Shown here: positions 20,401 through 27,479 of the stretch, one piece after another
Position numbering within the stretch: the first letter of the stretch is position 1
Layout: each line of letters opens with the position of its first letter
The notes under the pieces: generated by a model
Told to the model about the DNA's origin: nothing
The model's database searches: none
The model's input: only the letters and a program-made list of their open reading frames with translations
NCBI GenBank assembly: GCA_037951165.1
Contig: JBBDHG010000169.1
Span: forward strand, 2,226,001-2,290,000
Length of the DNA stretch: 64,000 nt
Direction: 5' to 3'
DNA from: Lophius americanus
Taxonomy: Eukaryota > Chordata > Actinopteri > Lophiiformes > Lophiidae
Made by a program: the position numbers and the translations under genes

Positions 20401-22772
20401 ACTTTTGGAAACAATAAATGTAATAAACTCTTCATCGCTTCATGGTTTAAAGTAATTTCCCCTTACCTCCCAAAACACAAAATTGATTAGAGAGAATGAT
20501 CGATACCTTAGATGTGAAACGAGTGAAAGTTGACAGTCGGAACCACTTTATACCCGTCATTGACGAAAAGTGTGTTTGTTTTTCTTAAATCCTTAAAGAA
20601 AGGCCATTTCTACCAACTCGTAACTAATTCCGTTAGAAGTTATGTCAAAACTCCTCATGGTCAGGATTTGGGCAGCGGTCCACCTCCATCCAGTCAATAG
20701 ACTGTGAAGACGAGCAGAGCGATCAGTGGCGTTGTGCTCCATCATGTCAGCGTCTGCTAACGCCAGAGCGCCTCTCTTAGAAGCATTTAAGTCTGCGTAC
20801 GAGGCAATTACTTTAGACCTCTCAGCAAATTGAACCTCCAGAAGAGTCATCCTTCCCCTCCGTCTAAACGCCAGTCACTCTGGAGGCTCACCTGCCCTCC
20901 ACCTGTCAGAGTCTCGCTGTTCTGCCTCAGTTATTCTTCACACGCCGCGGCCAAACGTGGAAACCTGCAGCGTTTCCTCTGCAGTCGCTGCTGCTGCCTC
21001 ACAGCGCCTGATGTTAAAGTCTGGGGCATAATTATTCAACAGTTGTTGGTATTTATTTCAAATTTGGTGCATTTGAATCCACTGGAGGAGATCTATCTTC
21101 TACATATCTCATATTTGACTCTGAAAGTTCATATTTGACTCACCAGGGGGAGCTTTGTTACAAAACACTCCGTTGTGAAAGTTTATTAAACAGCATATTT
21201 AAATTGAGGAGTTCAATCAAGGGTATTGATTGGACAACGCAGGGGATTTGGGGCTTTTCAGGGATATACTTTAGGCTGAGAGAGCAGCTCTAAGTCCAAA
21301 CGCTATTCCAGGTTCTGGATCTTATCACTATCCACATCCATGGTGTTGCTTGGGGACACAGAGAAGCAAAGTTTTCTGACCTATAGACGGATTTAGGTTT
21401 TTGTTTTGAATCACATCGGACCCTCAACCAATCTAGAGTTTGACGAGGGCTTGAGATCGTTCAGTCCTAAGACCTCCAATCGGTGTCTTTACCAGATCAA
21501 ACTATGAGGCTCTGGGCTCCAACTGCCCAGACGGAACCTTCTGATTGGATAAAAGTGAACGACTTTAGAGTCAGGAAGAGTTTAAAGTCGTACAGCTTTA
21601 AAGGTTTAAGGTTTAGTTCTAGAGGAGAAGTGAACGTTTTGTCAGAAGCTCAGGATCTCTGCGTTCAGGATCGCTGTCAGATCCTGACTCTAGATCGCAC
21701 ATCAGAGAGCAGATGACAGAACCAGATGATGGGGGCCTGACTTCAAGGGTTGGGGGTATCTCCTCCGTCAGCACAGCACTGGAAGAAAATCTGTCGCCAA
21801 CACCTTCATATAATCAGAATATTGGGATTTTGATTAAAAGAAACATTTGGGTTTAAGTTTTTAGTTTAAAAACTACATTTTAGTCTCTTCGTCATCTTCC
21901 TCATTCCCTTATCGCATCCCTGAAAGTTAACCCTCATCCGCCAGACTCTTCCTCTTACCGCAGTATCTCAGAAACTATTGGATGGATCATTTTTACATTT
22001 TTTTTAAAGGGAAAGATCACTTGTATATTTCTGTCACTAGGGGGAGCTGTAACTCCAAAAGTGTTCTGGCCATAATTTCTCAACCTTAGTAGAAATGAGT
22101 TGCTTACGAATCGACTGGAAGAGGATCTACCTCGTATATACATCGAGTTTGGCTCCAACAGTTCATATTTTATCCATTAGGGGGAGATTTTTTATGAAAA
22201 ACACTGTTTTTCATTTCATTTCATTACAGATTTTGCCCAAATTAGTTGCACATGATCGACTCGAGGAGATCTTTCTTGTATACAGTGTATTTTTCCTCTG
22301 ATAGTTTATATCTTACACACTGGCTGGAGCTTTTTGTCACAAGCTAGCTAGCTAGTTTGAGCTTCATTGAGGGAGAAAACTTCTTTTTCAATGATTCTTC
22401 CTGAGGTCGTTGAAACCCACCTTCAGGATCCAGAACATGCCTGGTGTGAATAGGCGGCGTTTATTTAGGTGTGATGTTCAGTGACGCCTCCAAACCTGCT
22501 TCTCCTCAGAGGCTCGGCGTGAAAGCTGCTCCTCAGAGGTGCAGAAATGTCTACCGTTAACCCTTCCTGTGCCAACGTCTCGTCCTCCTCTGTGTCCAGA
22601 CTTCTCCCCGCCCGCCTCCCCCTTCAGCGGCTTGTACCACGCAGAGGAGGACTCGTTCGGGGAGGCGGAGCATCCTCCTGCCTGGGACTGGAACATGGCC
22701 TGGGTGGAGGAGATGGAGGCCAAGTACAGAGCTCAGTATCCTGGCCGGAACACCAGACCCTTTGACGTTTAG
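2363..22772 (+). CDS. robo4: Roundabout homolog 4 (Slit-family receptor), complete gene, 19 coding exons
   Basis: Single-pass receptor of the Roundabout family; Robo4 acts in endothelium, controlling vessel sprouting and barrier stability. The join is 2363-2423, 5493-5819, 7226-7383, 8723-8843, 8963-9101, 9621-9748, 10069-10184, 10270-10492, 10582-10703, 11410-11581, 11683-11880, 12421-12463, 12697-12809, 14150-14476, 14649-14753, 15272-15419, 17833-18084, 18598-18947 and 22600-22772. It sums to 3276 nt, or 1091 residues, and every junction is GT-AG with matching phase. Domains by residue: signal peptide 1-20, Ig1 about 27-129, Ig2 130-222, Ig3 223-311, FN3 about 312-424 and 425-522, membrane helix about 549-571, CC0-like motif 665-674 (GVYGTFYVDL), CC2-like motif 812-819 (LPPPPPMP). 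CC1 and CC3 are absent, as known for Robo4. The first FN3 aligns with FN3-2 of canonical Robos, so Ig4, Ig5 and FN3-1 equivalents are missing. The neighbour is a convergent robo3-like gene. The main uncertainty is missed small or alternative exons. Confidence 0.93.
2430..2720 (+). repeat. TTC-rich pyrimidine tract in robo4 intron 1
   Basis: An irregular run of TTC/TTCT/CTAC units, CT-biased on the plus strand. It looks like a decayed simple repeat with no coding signature. Confidence 0.6.
3175..3355 (+). mobile_element. Tc1-like transposon relic (family A), 5' part
   Basis: GAGTAACATTGATTATCTCG and GTTACCATGG match the 5' untranslated part of a Tc1-like element widespread in fish. Further on, GGTCAGAGCGTCTCCA matches the start of its transposase helix-turn-helix. 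The copy is internally deleted with no open frame. Related relics lie at about 12.9, 15.5, 38.2 and 62.7-63.4 kb. Confidence 0.6.
4682..4937 (+). repeat. Four scattered copies of a CACAGCTAACTGAG-type motif
   Basis: Motif copies start near 4682, 4717, 4880 and 4919, with core CAGCTAACT followed by GAG or a variant and often TAGTCAG or CAGTTAGC. They flank the decayed Ig1-exon copy on both sides. I see the core in this form nowhere else in the window. Confidence 0.6.
4768..4860 (+). pseudogene. Decayed copy of the robo4 Ig1 exon inside intron 1
   Basis: From CTGATGTGGTGG (about 4772) onward, 46 of 55 bases match robo4 exon 2 at about 5543-5597, and several differences are transitions. A weaker match continues over the GCTGAAAA stretch. 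In the exon frame the copy reads PDVVGKCGNPATLSFWTDG: the first Ig cysteine (TGC) has become TTC (Phe). No acceptor, donor or complete Ig fold surrounds it, so it cannot serve as a normal exon. It looks like an old partial duplication lying about 770 bp upstream of the source. Confidence 0.75.
5020..5350 (+). repeat. GGGGGAGC-family dispersed repeat, copy 1
   Basis: Shares with other copies the order: GTATATATCATATTTTACTC, ATAGTTCA, CACTATGAGGAGCTTTT, CATAACTTCCTTAC, a GGGGATTG stretch, and a CCTTGCTGTCGGGAC tail. It lies in robo4 intron 1. I do not recognise a named family. Confidence 0.55.
5493..5819 (+). CDS. robo4: robo4 exon 2: Ig domain 1
   Basis: Acceptor TCTCCTCAG, donor GTGAGAA, phase 1 at both ends, 109 codons. 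It carries PPRIIHHPSDVVVKRG at the start, the first Ig cysteine in ATLSCRAEG, the tryptophan in IEWLKNG, and the second cysteine in EGVYACVASNSAGK. This is the Slit-binding-type Ig1 of Robo receptors in one exon. Confidence 0.93.
6040..6340 (+). repeat. GGGGGAGC-family dispersed repeat, copy 2
   Basis: Contains CACTAGGGGGAGCTTCATC, TTTTCAGGCC, ACCGTTGTCCCGAT, a second GGGAGCTTTTTAT block with AAAACACTGTTTT, and CCCTTGCTGTCAGGGAC. In robo4 intron 2. Confidence 0.6.
6445..6515 (+). repeat. Tail fragment of the PQGS LINE-like repeat
   Basis: CCTAAACAGTTGAGCAGGACTT matches the 3' tail seen in the longer copy at about 60165-60400 (ACCAAACAGTTGAGCAGGAC). Only the tail is recognisable. Confidence 0.4.
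7226..7383 (+). CDS. robo4: robo4 exon 3: Ig domain 2, first half
   Basis: Acceptor TGGTTGTAG, donor GTAAGCC, phase 1 in and 0 out. With the previous exon it reads IAVLQEEFSVQPSDVEVAEG, the typical Robo Ig1-Ig2 linker, then the first cysteine in AVLNCGPPLGHPEPN and the tryptophan in VVWKKDG. A downstream CTGCAG offers another AG, but only the chosen one restores the family linker. Confidence 0.9.
7530..8030 (+). repeat. GGGGGAGC-family dispersed repeat, copy 3
   Basis: Contains GAGGAAGAACTGGATTGATTTTGGGA, then CACTAAGTGGAGCTTTTTC, TTTTCAGGCC, CGACTTGAGGAGAT and two further GGGGAGCTT or AGGAGAACTT blocks. It fills much of robo4 intron 3. Confidence 0.55.
8723..8843 (+). CDS. robo4: robo4 exon 4: Ig domain 2, second half
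   Basis: Acceptor CCTGCTGCAG, phase 0 in and 1 out. It encodes ELSGKLLIAPAQKNHSGAY and the second cysteine in VCVASNTGGVRES, ending at LSVLG. The donor GTCAGA is weaker than consensus, but the next exon joins in phase. Confidence 0.9.
8963..9101 (+). CDS. robo4: robo4 exon 5: Ig domain 3, first half
   Basis: Acceptor TTCCACTGCAG, donor GTAGTC, phase 1 in and 2 out. It encodes AKPVLVLKPENASVRTGES, the cysteine in AQFYCRAKGDPPP and the tryptophan in TVVWSSEQG. This matches the Ig3 strand order of Robo receptors. Confidence 0.9.
9621..9748 (+). CDS. robo4: robo4 exon 6: Ig domain 3, second half
   Basis: Acceptor after CTCCTCCTGTGAGTATAG, donor GTAAGAA, phase 2 in and 1 out. It encodes RYLVNPDQTLQIHYVTAQD and the closing cysteine in AGKYTCSAVNDVGLA. 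The open frame runs upstream past the acceptor, but the family alignment sets the start at the R codon completed across the junction. Confidence 0.9.
10069..10184 (+). CDS. robo4: robo4 exon 7: start of first FN3 domain
   Basis: Acceptor TGTTTGCAG, donor GTAAGG, phase 1 in and 0 out. It encodes a DAASTLQKDFHKELSALRV stretch ending VSHVEWT. This aligns with the segment before and within FN3-2 of Robo1-type receptors (QGVDHKQVQREL ... VHWT), so FN3-1 and Ig4-5 equivalents are skipped. The ATG before the acceptor is intronic. Confidence 0.85.
10270..10492 (+). CDS. robo4: robo4 exon 8: rest of first FN3 domain
   Basis: Acceptor TTTTCTCTCACCAG, donor GTGGGA, phase 0 in and 1 out. FN3 features are YLDGFEVLYRSL (C-C' strands) and KRGYKYEFKVRPYGSNLYG (F-G region), as in Robo FN3-2 (IQGYKILYRP ... 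YEIKARPFFNEFQG). It ends with LRVPETG. Confidence 0.9.
10582..10703 (+). CDS. robo4: robo4 exon 9: start of second FN3 domain
   Basis: Acceptor CTCTGTTCAG, donor GTAAAG, phase 1 in and 0 out. It encodes VPSAPPMTVSI, then IHVSWEPPPHDSHNGIIQGYQ-type residues, the canonical Robo FN3-3 start with the SWxPP motif. Confidence 0.92.
11410..11581 (+). CDS. robo4: robo4 exon 10: end of second FN3 domain
   Basis: Acceptor TCTTTGTCCAG, donor GTGAGC, phase 0 in and 1 out. It encodes VWCVDSEEEQYQNWTV, LDISPLKPGNRYWITVAAVN and GAGVGMLSDPH, the hallmark tail of Robo FN3-3. Confidence 0.93.
11683..11880 (+). CDS. robo4: robo4 exon 11: juxtamembrane and transmembrane segment
   Basis: Acceptor TTTGCTGTACAG, donor GTGTGT, phase 1 at both ends. 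It encodes a short linker, then the hydrophobic run PVLIASLGVLLWCGLMVIAV (residues about 549-568, helix to about 571), stopped by FRRHSR. The basic stop-transfer places the remainder in the cytoplasm. Confidence 0.93.
12421..12463 (+). CDS. robo4: robo4 exon 12: short cytoplasmic exon
   Basis: Acceptor TTTTATCTCAG, donor GTAACG, phase 1 in and 2 out, 43 nt. It encodes GLRRLASEDLIIKHR across the junctions. The Robo family has a comparable short juxtamembrane exon. Confidence 0.85.
12697..12809 (+). CDS. robo4: robo4 exon 13: cytoplasmic segment
   Basis: Acceptor TTTTCTCCAG, donor GTGAGT, phase 2 in and 1 out. It encodes MAAPDSPWTSRGWRPALNQK, then QDLWVQGQNHPGLRG. The SPWTSRGW residues resemble the PWLADSW region of other Robos. 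Confidence 0.85.
12900..13130 (-). mobile_element. Tc1-like transposon relic (family A), deleted copy
   Basis: TGATGCACTGCTTGTTCTGGCAACCTTCTAT, read in pieces, matches the reverse complement of the transposase N-terminal region. GGTTCACCAGTTGTCCTTGC does likewise. GCCAGTGGTTATAATGTTATG is the terminal inverted repeat. It is a short, internally deleted copy in robo4 intron 13. Confidence 0.6.
13415..13530 (+). repeat. AAT microsatellite and LINE/SINE-like 3' fragment
   Basis: ATTATTAATAATAATAAC is followed by TATTTTATTTGTAGAGTGCTTATATAAAG, which resembles the 3' tail of common fish retroposons (TTTATTTGTATAGCGC). No coding content. Confidence 0.4.
14150..14476 (+). CDS. robo4: robo4 exon 14: cytoplasmic exon with CC0-like motif
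   Basis: Acceptor GTTTCTTCAG, donor GTGAAA, phase 1 at both ends, 109 codons. It encodes DSCGVYGTFYVDLTSSGLKT (CC0-like; tyrosines Y667 and Y671 are candidate phosphosites), then WKQAIRAQPKMGVLRESWEK. An open frame continues past the donor; splicing to exon 15 keeps the family C-terminal order. Confidence 0.9.
14649..14753 (+). CDS. robo4: robo4 exon 15: cytoplasmic segment
   Basis: Acceptor TTTCCCTCAG, donor GTATGA, phase 1 at both ends. It encodes EVHAVNSVPIMPARNQIRPS, then NIYNQRLNHVSPGQH. It is too short to show as a long open frame, but joins both neighbours in phase. Confidence 0.85.
15272..15419 (+). CDS. robo4: robo4 exon 16: cytoplasmic exon with CC2-like proline motif
   Basis: Acceptor TTTGTGGTCCAG, donor GTAGGA, phase 1 in and 2 out. 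It encodes LVDMLPPPPPMPVEDVTDLH. LPPPP is the CC2 core that binds Ena/VASP-type EVH1 domains in Robo proteins. A longer open frame in another phase exists but lacks the motif. Confidence 0.88.
15500..15925 (+). mobile_element. Tc1-like transposon relic (family A)
   Basis: Starts with the inverted repeat GATCAGCCATTACATTATAACCAC. It continues with matches to the transposase N-terminus: GTACCTACCAAGGTGGTC, CAACTGGTGAACTG, GCTCAAGGCTCATGCATCCATGTGGGGAGC (in pieces), and TGTCAGAACACACAATG. Stop codons and indels make it dead. It lies in robo4 intron 16. Confidence 0.7.
17035..17365 (+). repeat. tRNA-derived SINE with common fish 3' body
   Basis: GTAGCAGAGTTGCTCCACATCAAG and GGGTTTCAGGATCAAATCC match the tRNA-like head (A and B box region) in decayed form. 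Then GTGGGTTCTCTGTGGATACTCCGGCTTCCTC, AAAAACATTAAACG and GATAGGCTCCAGCACGC follow the usual body. It ends at AAAATGGATGGATGATG. It lies in robo4 intron 16. Confidence 0.7.
17833..18084 (+). CDS. robo4: robo4 exon 17: Asn/His-rich cytoplasmic segment
   Basis: Acceptor TTTCTTCCTCAG, donor GTGAAA, phase 2 at both ends. It encodes DMGSLQSVSAGSGLCG, a low-complexity NHNNNHNNNHSNHHSSH stretch, then SRYMSVNGDQDGTLTAEEAT and ELSPKPERYR. Phase 2 is the only frame with no stop across the exon. Confidence 0.85.
18195..18450 (-). mobile_element. Tc1-like transposase relic (family B)
   Basis: On the minus strand an open stretch reads LELATRLNQGRRASVREVSK, then NELQRFWVEMEETFSRSSTI and TLHQSNI. This matches the second helix-turn-helix region of fish Tc1 transposases (GRRALVREVTKNP ... 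LHQSGL). The catalytic DDE part is missing. The minus-strand downstream end, AAAATGTGAAAAGGATTGAAGGG, resembles a terminal repeat. It sits in robo4 intron 17. Confidence 0.7.
18598..18947 (+). CDS. robo4: robo4 exon 18: conserved C-terminal module
   Basis: Acceptor TCCGTCAACAG, donor GTGAGC, phase 2 in and 1 out. It encodes FHSFSPSLGYISGSVHSARP, STPSSCYSEWDSTLWNTWSS and ISSVDSSYTNDSTNFGRW ending AVAAETMSGASLS. The order matches the Robo1 stretch GYISG ... TPASS ... NGWGSASEE ... SSSDGSFFTDADFA. Confidence 0.93.
19660..19865 (+). repeat. Non-autonomous DNA-transposon-like fragment
   Basis: GTGTTCACACTGCAGGAGAAATCTGACC, GCTCATATGTGATTTTT, CTTCCATGTGTGGTCCTGAATGAGAC and AATGTGAACAGC follow the pattern of a short fish element with no coding capacity (hAT-like is my guess). 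Related pieces lie at about 22820-23010, 24045-24215 and 44780-45120. In robo4 intron 18. Confidence 0.4.
20220..20345 (+). repeat. LINE-like 3' tail fragment
   Basis: TTAGATAAGAATATACTTTATTTATCCCACAG resembles the conserved 3' end (TTTATTGATCCC) of a common fish non-LTR element. An A-rich stretch follows. Only the tail is visible. Confidence 0.4.
21020..21290 (+). repeat. GGGGGAGC-family dispersed repeat, copy 4
   Basis: Contains CACTGGAGGAGATCTATCTTC, CTCACCAGGGGGAGCTTTG, AAAACACTCCGTT and CAGGGGATTTGGGGCTTTTCAGGGATATAC. In robo4 intron 18. Confidence 0.6.
21950..22345 (+). repeat. GGGGGAGC-family dispersed repeat, copy 5
   Basis: Contains CAGTATCTCAGAAACTATTGG, CACTAGGGGGAGCTGTAAC, CGACTGGAAGAGGATCTACC, a second CATTAGGGGGAGATTTTT block and AAAACACTGTTTTTCATT. 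It ends in a CTAGCTAGCTAG stretch. In robo4 intron 18, near the last exon. Confidence 0.6.
22600..22772 (+). CDS. robo4: robo4 exon 19: C-terminus and stop
   Basis: Acceptor CTCTGTGTCCAG, phase 1 in; stop TAG at 22770-22772. It encodes DFSPPASPFSGLYHAEEDSF, then WDWNMAWVEEMEAKYRAQYP and ends RPFDV. The acidic, Trp-rich end is unlike Robo1-3. Confidence 0.92.
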
Positions 22773-23260
22773 GAACGCTGCAGGAGGAGGTAACCATACG
22801 ACGCAGCTAAAGCTGGAGAAATGGGACCCAGAATCTGACATATTGGTCGGTATGTGACTCGGATCTGATTTTTCTTTCATGACAGCGTTAACGACAGAAA
22901 CCACCTAGAGTCTGATCTCTTCGATTATGGTTTGGGCCGTTTTCATATGTCGGTCCTTCCCAAAGACTGGATCGGGACCCACATGTGGGAAACAGAAGAT
23001 TTGAATTGAGTCTCCAGATCAGTTTGCTTCCACAGTCTTCAGATTTATGTCTGCAGCAACTCTGTCGGTTGTGTGATTCAACAACAGGCTTTTACCCAGT
23101 TTAGTTGACGTATCGGTGTCAGCTCTTAAACTGTAGCCCACTGTAGCACACTTCACTTTGCACAATCAGAAAGAGGACATTAAGTTTTGTCCTTGATTAT
23201 CTCCCTTTAGAAAGAATAAAAACATTTAAAAAAAGGTAAAGTGAAGCCAAATAAATAGGA
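22773..23260 (+). promoter_or_regulatory. robo4: Candidate robo4 3' UTR with polyadenylation signals
   Basis: AATAAA occurs at 23215-23220 and 23249-23254, about 450-480 nt after the stop, giving a plausible short 3' UTR. A later AATAAA at 26090-26095 followed by a T/GT-rich stretch could serve a long isoform. The sequence does not decide between them. A hAT-like repeat fragment lies at about 22820-23010. Confidence 0.4.
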
Positions 23261-24044
23261 TTTTGTAAATTCTATCTTTCACATTTTAGTAAGCTGAACT
23301 CTAATAATCCAGGTTTAATTACCCGATGCAGTCCTGTTGGTTGCATGTAGGTCAAAGTCGAAGTCGCACGATGTGTGCCAGAAATACAGCGTAATCAAAA
23401 TGAGATTTCTCACAGTCCTAATATAAATCAAATATATGTATAAAGAATAAGTAAAAGGATTCTAGCTACCGGTGGGTTCTTAAGAAACACTGTTAAACAT
23501 AAAAAAAACTACATTATAATATAGTTATTTGTATATATAATACATCTATAGATATTTTGTCATATTAATAAGGTTATTATTATTATATTATTAGAATTAG
23601 ATCTAACACATTTCAGAATGGTGGAAATTGTCGAAATGTCAATATAATTCTATAAATTCAATAAATTCAATAACTTTTTGAGTCACATTGGAGATTGTTG
23701 GTTGTCTACTCCACTTTTGGGTCCTGCCACTCGCTTAATTAATCTTAATTCATAAATTGAGCACATTCTGTCTTTTATCGCCTCCTAAATTCGTTTTACT
23801 CCTTGTTTTAAATGTGTTTGAAATATGTGCCGTTTTACTGAAACGGAATAAAATCTCAGTCGACTTCTAATTGTCCCCTAATCGCATTAATTAGATCTAA
23901 TCTATTTAGTATTTATGGAGTATGTACTGAATGTTTTCAGTAACACCTACATAAGTTGAAGCTGTGATTTTATGAAGCATACTTCTTTAACAATCTGAGG
24001 TTATACTACTTAATTATGATTTTTTTAGTTTTTCTGAAAAGTGG

Positions 24045-24215
24045 GTCCCATGAAGAAAGGTTTGGGAAGCGCCGACATATGTGGTCCTGAATCAGGTGTG
24101 GTTCCCGCTGACGTGTCAGCAGTGTGAACAGTCCGATAGAAATGAGCTGGCTCACGTTAATGTGCTGATTACTTTTACGACCACTGGGGGCCGCCAGTGC
24201 CACGATTTCCTGATG
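24045..24215 (+). repeat. Non-autonomous DNA-transposon-like fragment
   Basis: ATATGTGGTCCTGAATCAGGTGTGG and GTGTGAACAGTCCGATAG resemble the copy at about 19660-19865. Short and decayed. Confidence 0.35.
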
Positions 24216-24599
24216 TTCTACTTACGATCTCTATGTAGAACACGTTGGATATTCATGTTTGTGACCTTGAACAGGTCTCCCTGTAAACGCTTAAAAGTCG
24301 TCATTGAGAGAAACAAAAAACTGTGGAAAAAATGTTTCTTCGTATTTTTCTCCTTTGGGCCTTTTATTAACTGAATATCTAAGAAACCGTAAATTTGCCA
24401 TAAAATGAGAAATCGTTTGGTCAAGCACCTTTTTAAACAGCGAAAAAAATCAGATTGAAACAATCAGAATTAATAAACTTTTGTATTTCATAGAACATTT
24501 CCAGGGTCAAATTTAATTACATTTGGTAAAGCATGTTTTCAGAAAAGCTACTTTCCCCTGATTTAAACTTTTTTGATTTTCTTAAGTTGCAAAGTTATC

Positions 24600-24850
24600 T
24601 TTAATAAGTCCTCACATGCTTATCAAATAGAATTTTCTCAGTAACCATGATTAATGCCTCCTCCTTTGAGCCAATTTGAGCTGTGGTGTCCCGCAGGGCT
24701 CCGTCCTAGGCCCATTTTCTCTTTAGCATATACATGCTAACCACTGGGTGGTATTATGAACCGCACAAGTCAAGTGGTGCACATGTTCTTAATAAGATAT
24801 GGTGATTAAAAATGAGCTCAAACAGATTTTTAAAGGGTTAATAGAGATGT
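24600..24850 (+). repeat. LINE RT-derived repeat (PQGS motif), copy 1
   Basis: TGTGGTGTCCCGCAGGGCTCCGTC reads CGVPQGSVLGP, the conserved reverse-transcriptase block of L2/CR1-like LINEs, then an AGCATATACATGCT piece (SIYML). It is followed by AAGTGGTGCACATG and AATGAGCTCAAACAG instead of the catalytic YADD block. Five copies with similar limits occur in the window. Confidence 0.6.
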
Positions 24851-25599
24851 TTAATCTCAAAAGGGATTTCTTGTTAAATAAAGGTAAAATAAAAAAATGT
24901 TTGACAGCAATGGCCGACAAATTCAGCTATGGGGGATCACGGGAACAATAACTGGGGGCCACAAGGTTACAATTTGAATGAATACATCTTACCCTCAGAT
25001 TAAAGCACCTGAGTTTTATTCATTGTGGTAATGATCCGTCACATCGGCGACAACTTCTGCACGTTATCAGCATGTGTGAGGTAAAGACGGGGTCAGATCT
25101 GTTCACACTGATGTCACCTCATCGATGAATGTGAGCAGCAGAGATCAGATTTTTGAGGGGAAGAAAAATAAATCAGGTCTGAGTCACTCGTAACTCCTCA
25201 CTCGTTTGTCCTGGTGTGATTTCTCCATCAAGAACAGACACACATCTGGATTCTTGCAGTAATTGGTGAAGCCTGTTTTTTTTTTTGACACCTCTGCCGG
25301 TAGATGTTTGTCTGTTGTTCTTCCCCGTCGTACCTCGGGGCAGTCCGGCAGCTTCGCGTCCTTCGAATGACTTCCATTGTGCTTGATGAGTTTGTTTTCC
25401 CTCTTCCTGTTTTCCTTTCTTCTCATTAAAGAATGGGATAATGAGACACTTCCCTCGGGGAGTGTTGATGCCAGAGAAACGGAGACAGGAAGTGAGACAT
25501 TGAGGAAGCAGTCATTAATGCAGGCAGCAGAGATACGGTTCTCCACAGTTTTTGTGTTTGCTGCACATTCGATCATGTCCTGCAGATTACAGCGTTTTA

Positions 25600-25646
25600 T
25601 ATATATACATATATCTATATATGTATATATATATATATATATATGC
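25600..25646. repeat. AT-rich microsatellite
   Basis: Imperfect (AT)n with ATAC interruptions. Open frames across it are simple-repeat artefacts. Confidence 0.8.
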
Positions 25647-27479
25647 GCAACGTATCAGACAAATATTATTATTTAAAGAATTTCAAATCATCATTTTCTG
25701 TCTTCATGTTTTATTTTTGCCTGATTTCTTTCACATTCTAGGGGGAAAAAATTATATTTTAAGATTGTTTTTGTCTTTATATACACTGTGCTTTTATATG
25801 TTTGCACTAGATAAAACATCCTGTAGTCCAGAATAGTAAAGATATATGAGAAAAAAGGTCACATTTAATGGAATTAACTTGAGTTTTTTTTTTTTTTTTT
25901 TGCCTTTGAATAACTTGAATTCAAGCGTTCAACAAAATAAAGGTGCTTCCTGCTCAGGTTGTGCTTTGGATGCTTGAGGAGTGTTTCTATATAAATTCAC
26001 TAATGGTAGTAGAATTTTAAAACAAAAAAGATGATTTTGTTCATGTTTTATTACAGATGTTTTTGAATAGTTTTCGTCAAACGGTGTGAAATAAAGTTTT
26101 TATACTTTGTCAAAAGTATGCCAAGTGCCATGTTTTATTTTGTACACAGCAGAAATGATTTTTCCCTTGACATTTGAGTTTGAGCTATTTGTCAAATGTT
26201 TTTGGATAAAAACTTAGTGTTTGTTTGTTCGGTGTCATCTGTATAAAAAAAAAAGAAGAAGAAAATCGAAGGTGGGTGCACTTCCTTTCTTTTGTCACTG
26301 GTGATCTTTGGGTAGGGATACAAGTGGGTGTAAAAATCACGGGAACACTCCCAAGGCAAACTTCTTTACAACGACGAAAAAGCCTTTTATTGTCCCGTCC
26401 TGGTCATTTAGACCTCTAATAACATTTTGGCTTCTTCGGGGAGTCAAAAGAAACAAATCATACAAACTCAGCCTTATAAAATAATATAATTAGTATATAT
26501 ATTAGGTTGTAAACAAAGCGGGTCACTATTTGGCAATTCCAAATTACCTGTACGGGAAAGTGAGCTCACTATTTGGCAGGCATCAGATCCCTGATGCACT
26601 TATATTTAATGAGTTATAGCAGCTTATTAATGTAATGTTGTAAAGTGTTAACAACTCAATTAGTAAACTACGCACATGCCGTTTATAATGCCTTAATGAG
26701 GGGACTCTTACTCGACAGGGGTTCCAAAGAATCTCCTCTTCTTCACTCCTTCACACACATGCTGTTAAAAATGAATGCATTTTATTTTGAGATATCTACT
26801 ATAAATACAACATTTGCGTTAAGGTTTTCACACTTTTGAGTTTTCACTGCATCTTAGTTTCAGTTTTCCATGTGGGGGGGGGTTTGTCTGAACCTTTTAA
26901 ATTCCACGCTGTCCCTGTTTGGCCTGCAGGGAAGATTTTAATTGACTGCTTCGCTTTTACACGCTGAGCAAGAGCAGGAAGTTGATATTTAGAACTCATC
27001 TGTTCAGCTTGATTACCCGAGACAAACAGCGCTGCTTCACCTGATAATGCCTCCTAATTACGAACCTCTGGAGAAAAGAATTAAACCCACGCCTGTGTTT
27101 GTGCAGAAACAGGAAGTTTTCGGCTGCTGTTTCCTCACCGGCGATATTTAGCGTTGTAAAGTTGTTTGTCTCCCTCTTTAGAGCAGATTATCTCCATGTC
27201 TGTGTGTTAACGCAGGAGACGCTGGGATTCTCTGACTATAAATCGACCGTGATTTCCTCCATGGATTTGTGTTTCTGTCGTGTCAGCAGTAAAGCACGAC
27301 ACGTAATCCTCCTCTAATGTCCTGCGAGAGACAAATCGGACTTGGAACGTAGATCAAAGAGTCACTTTGCTGCATAGTCCCAATGTACCAGGGTCAGAAT
27401 GTATGTTTAATATCTAAAAGAAACCCAACAGAAACATTCTGTGGTAGTTATCAGGAAAGTAGAGATGTGACAGGGAATA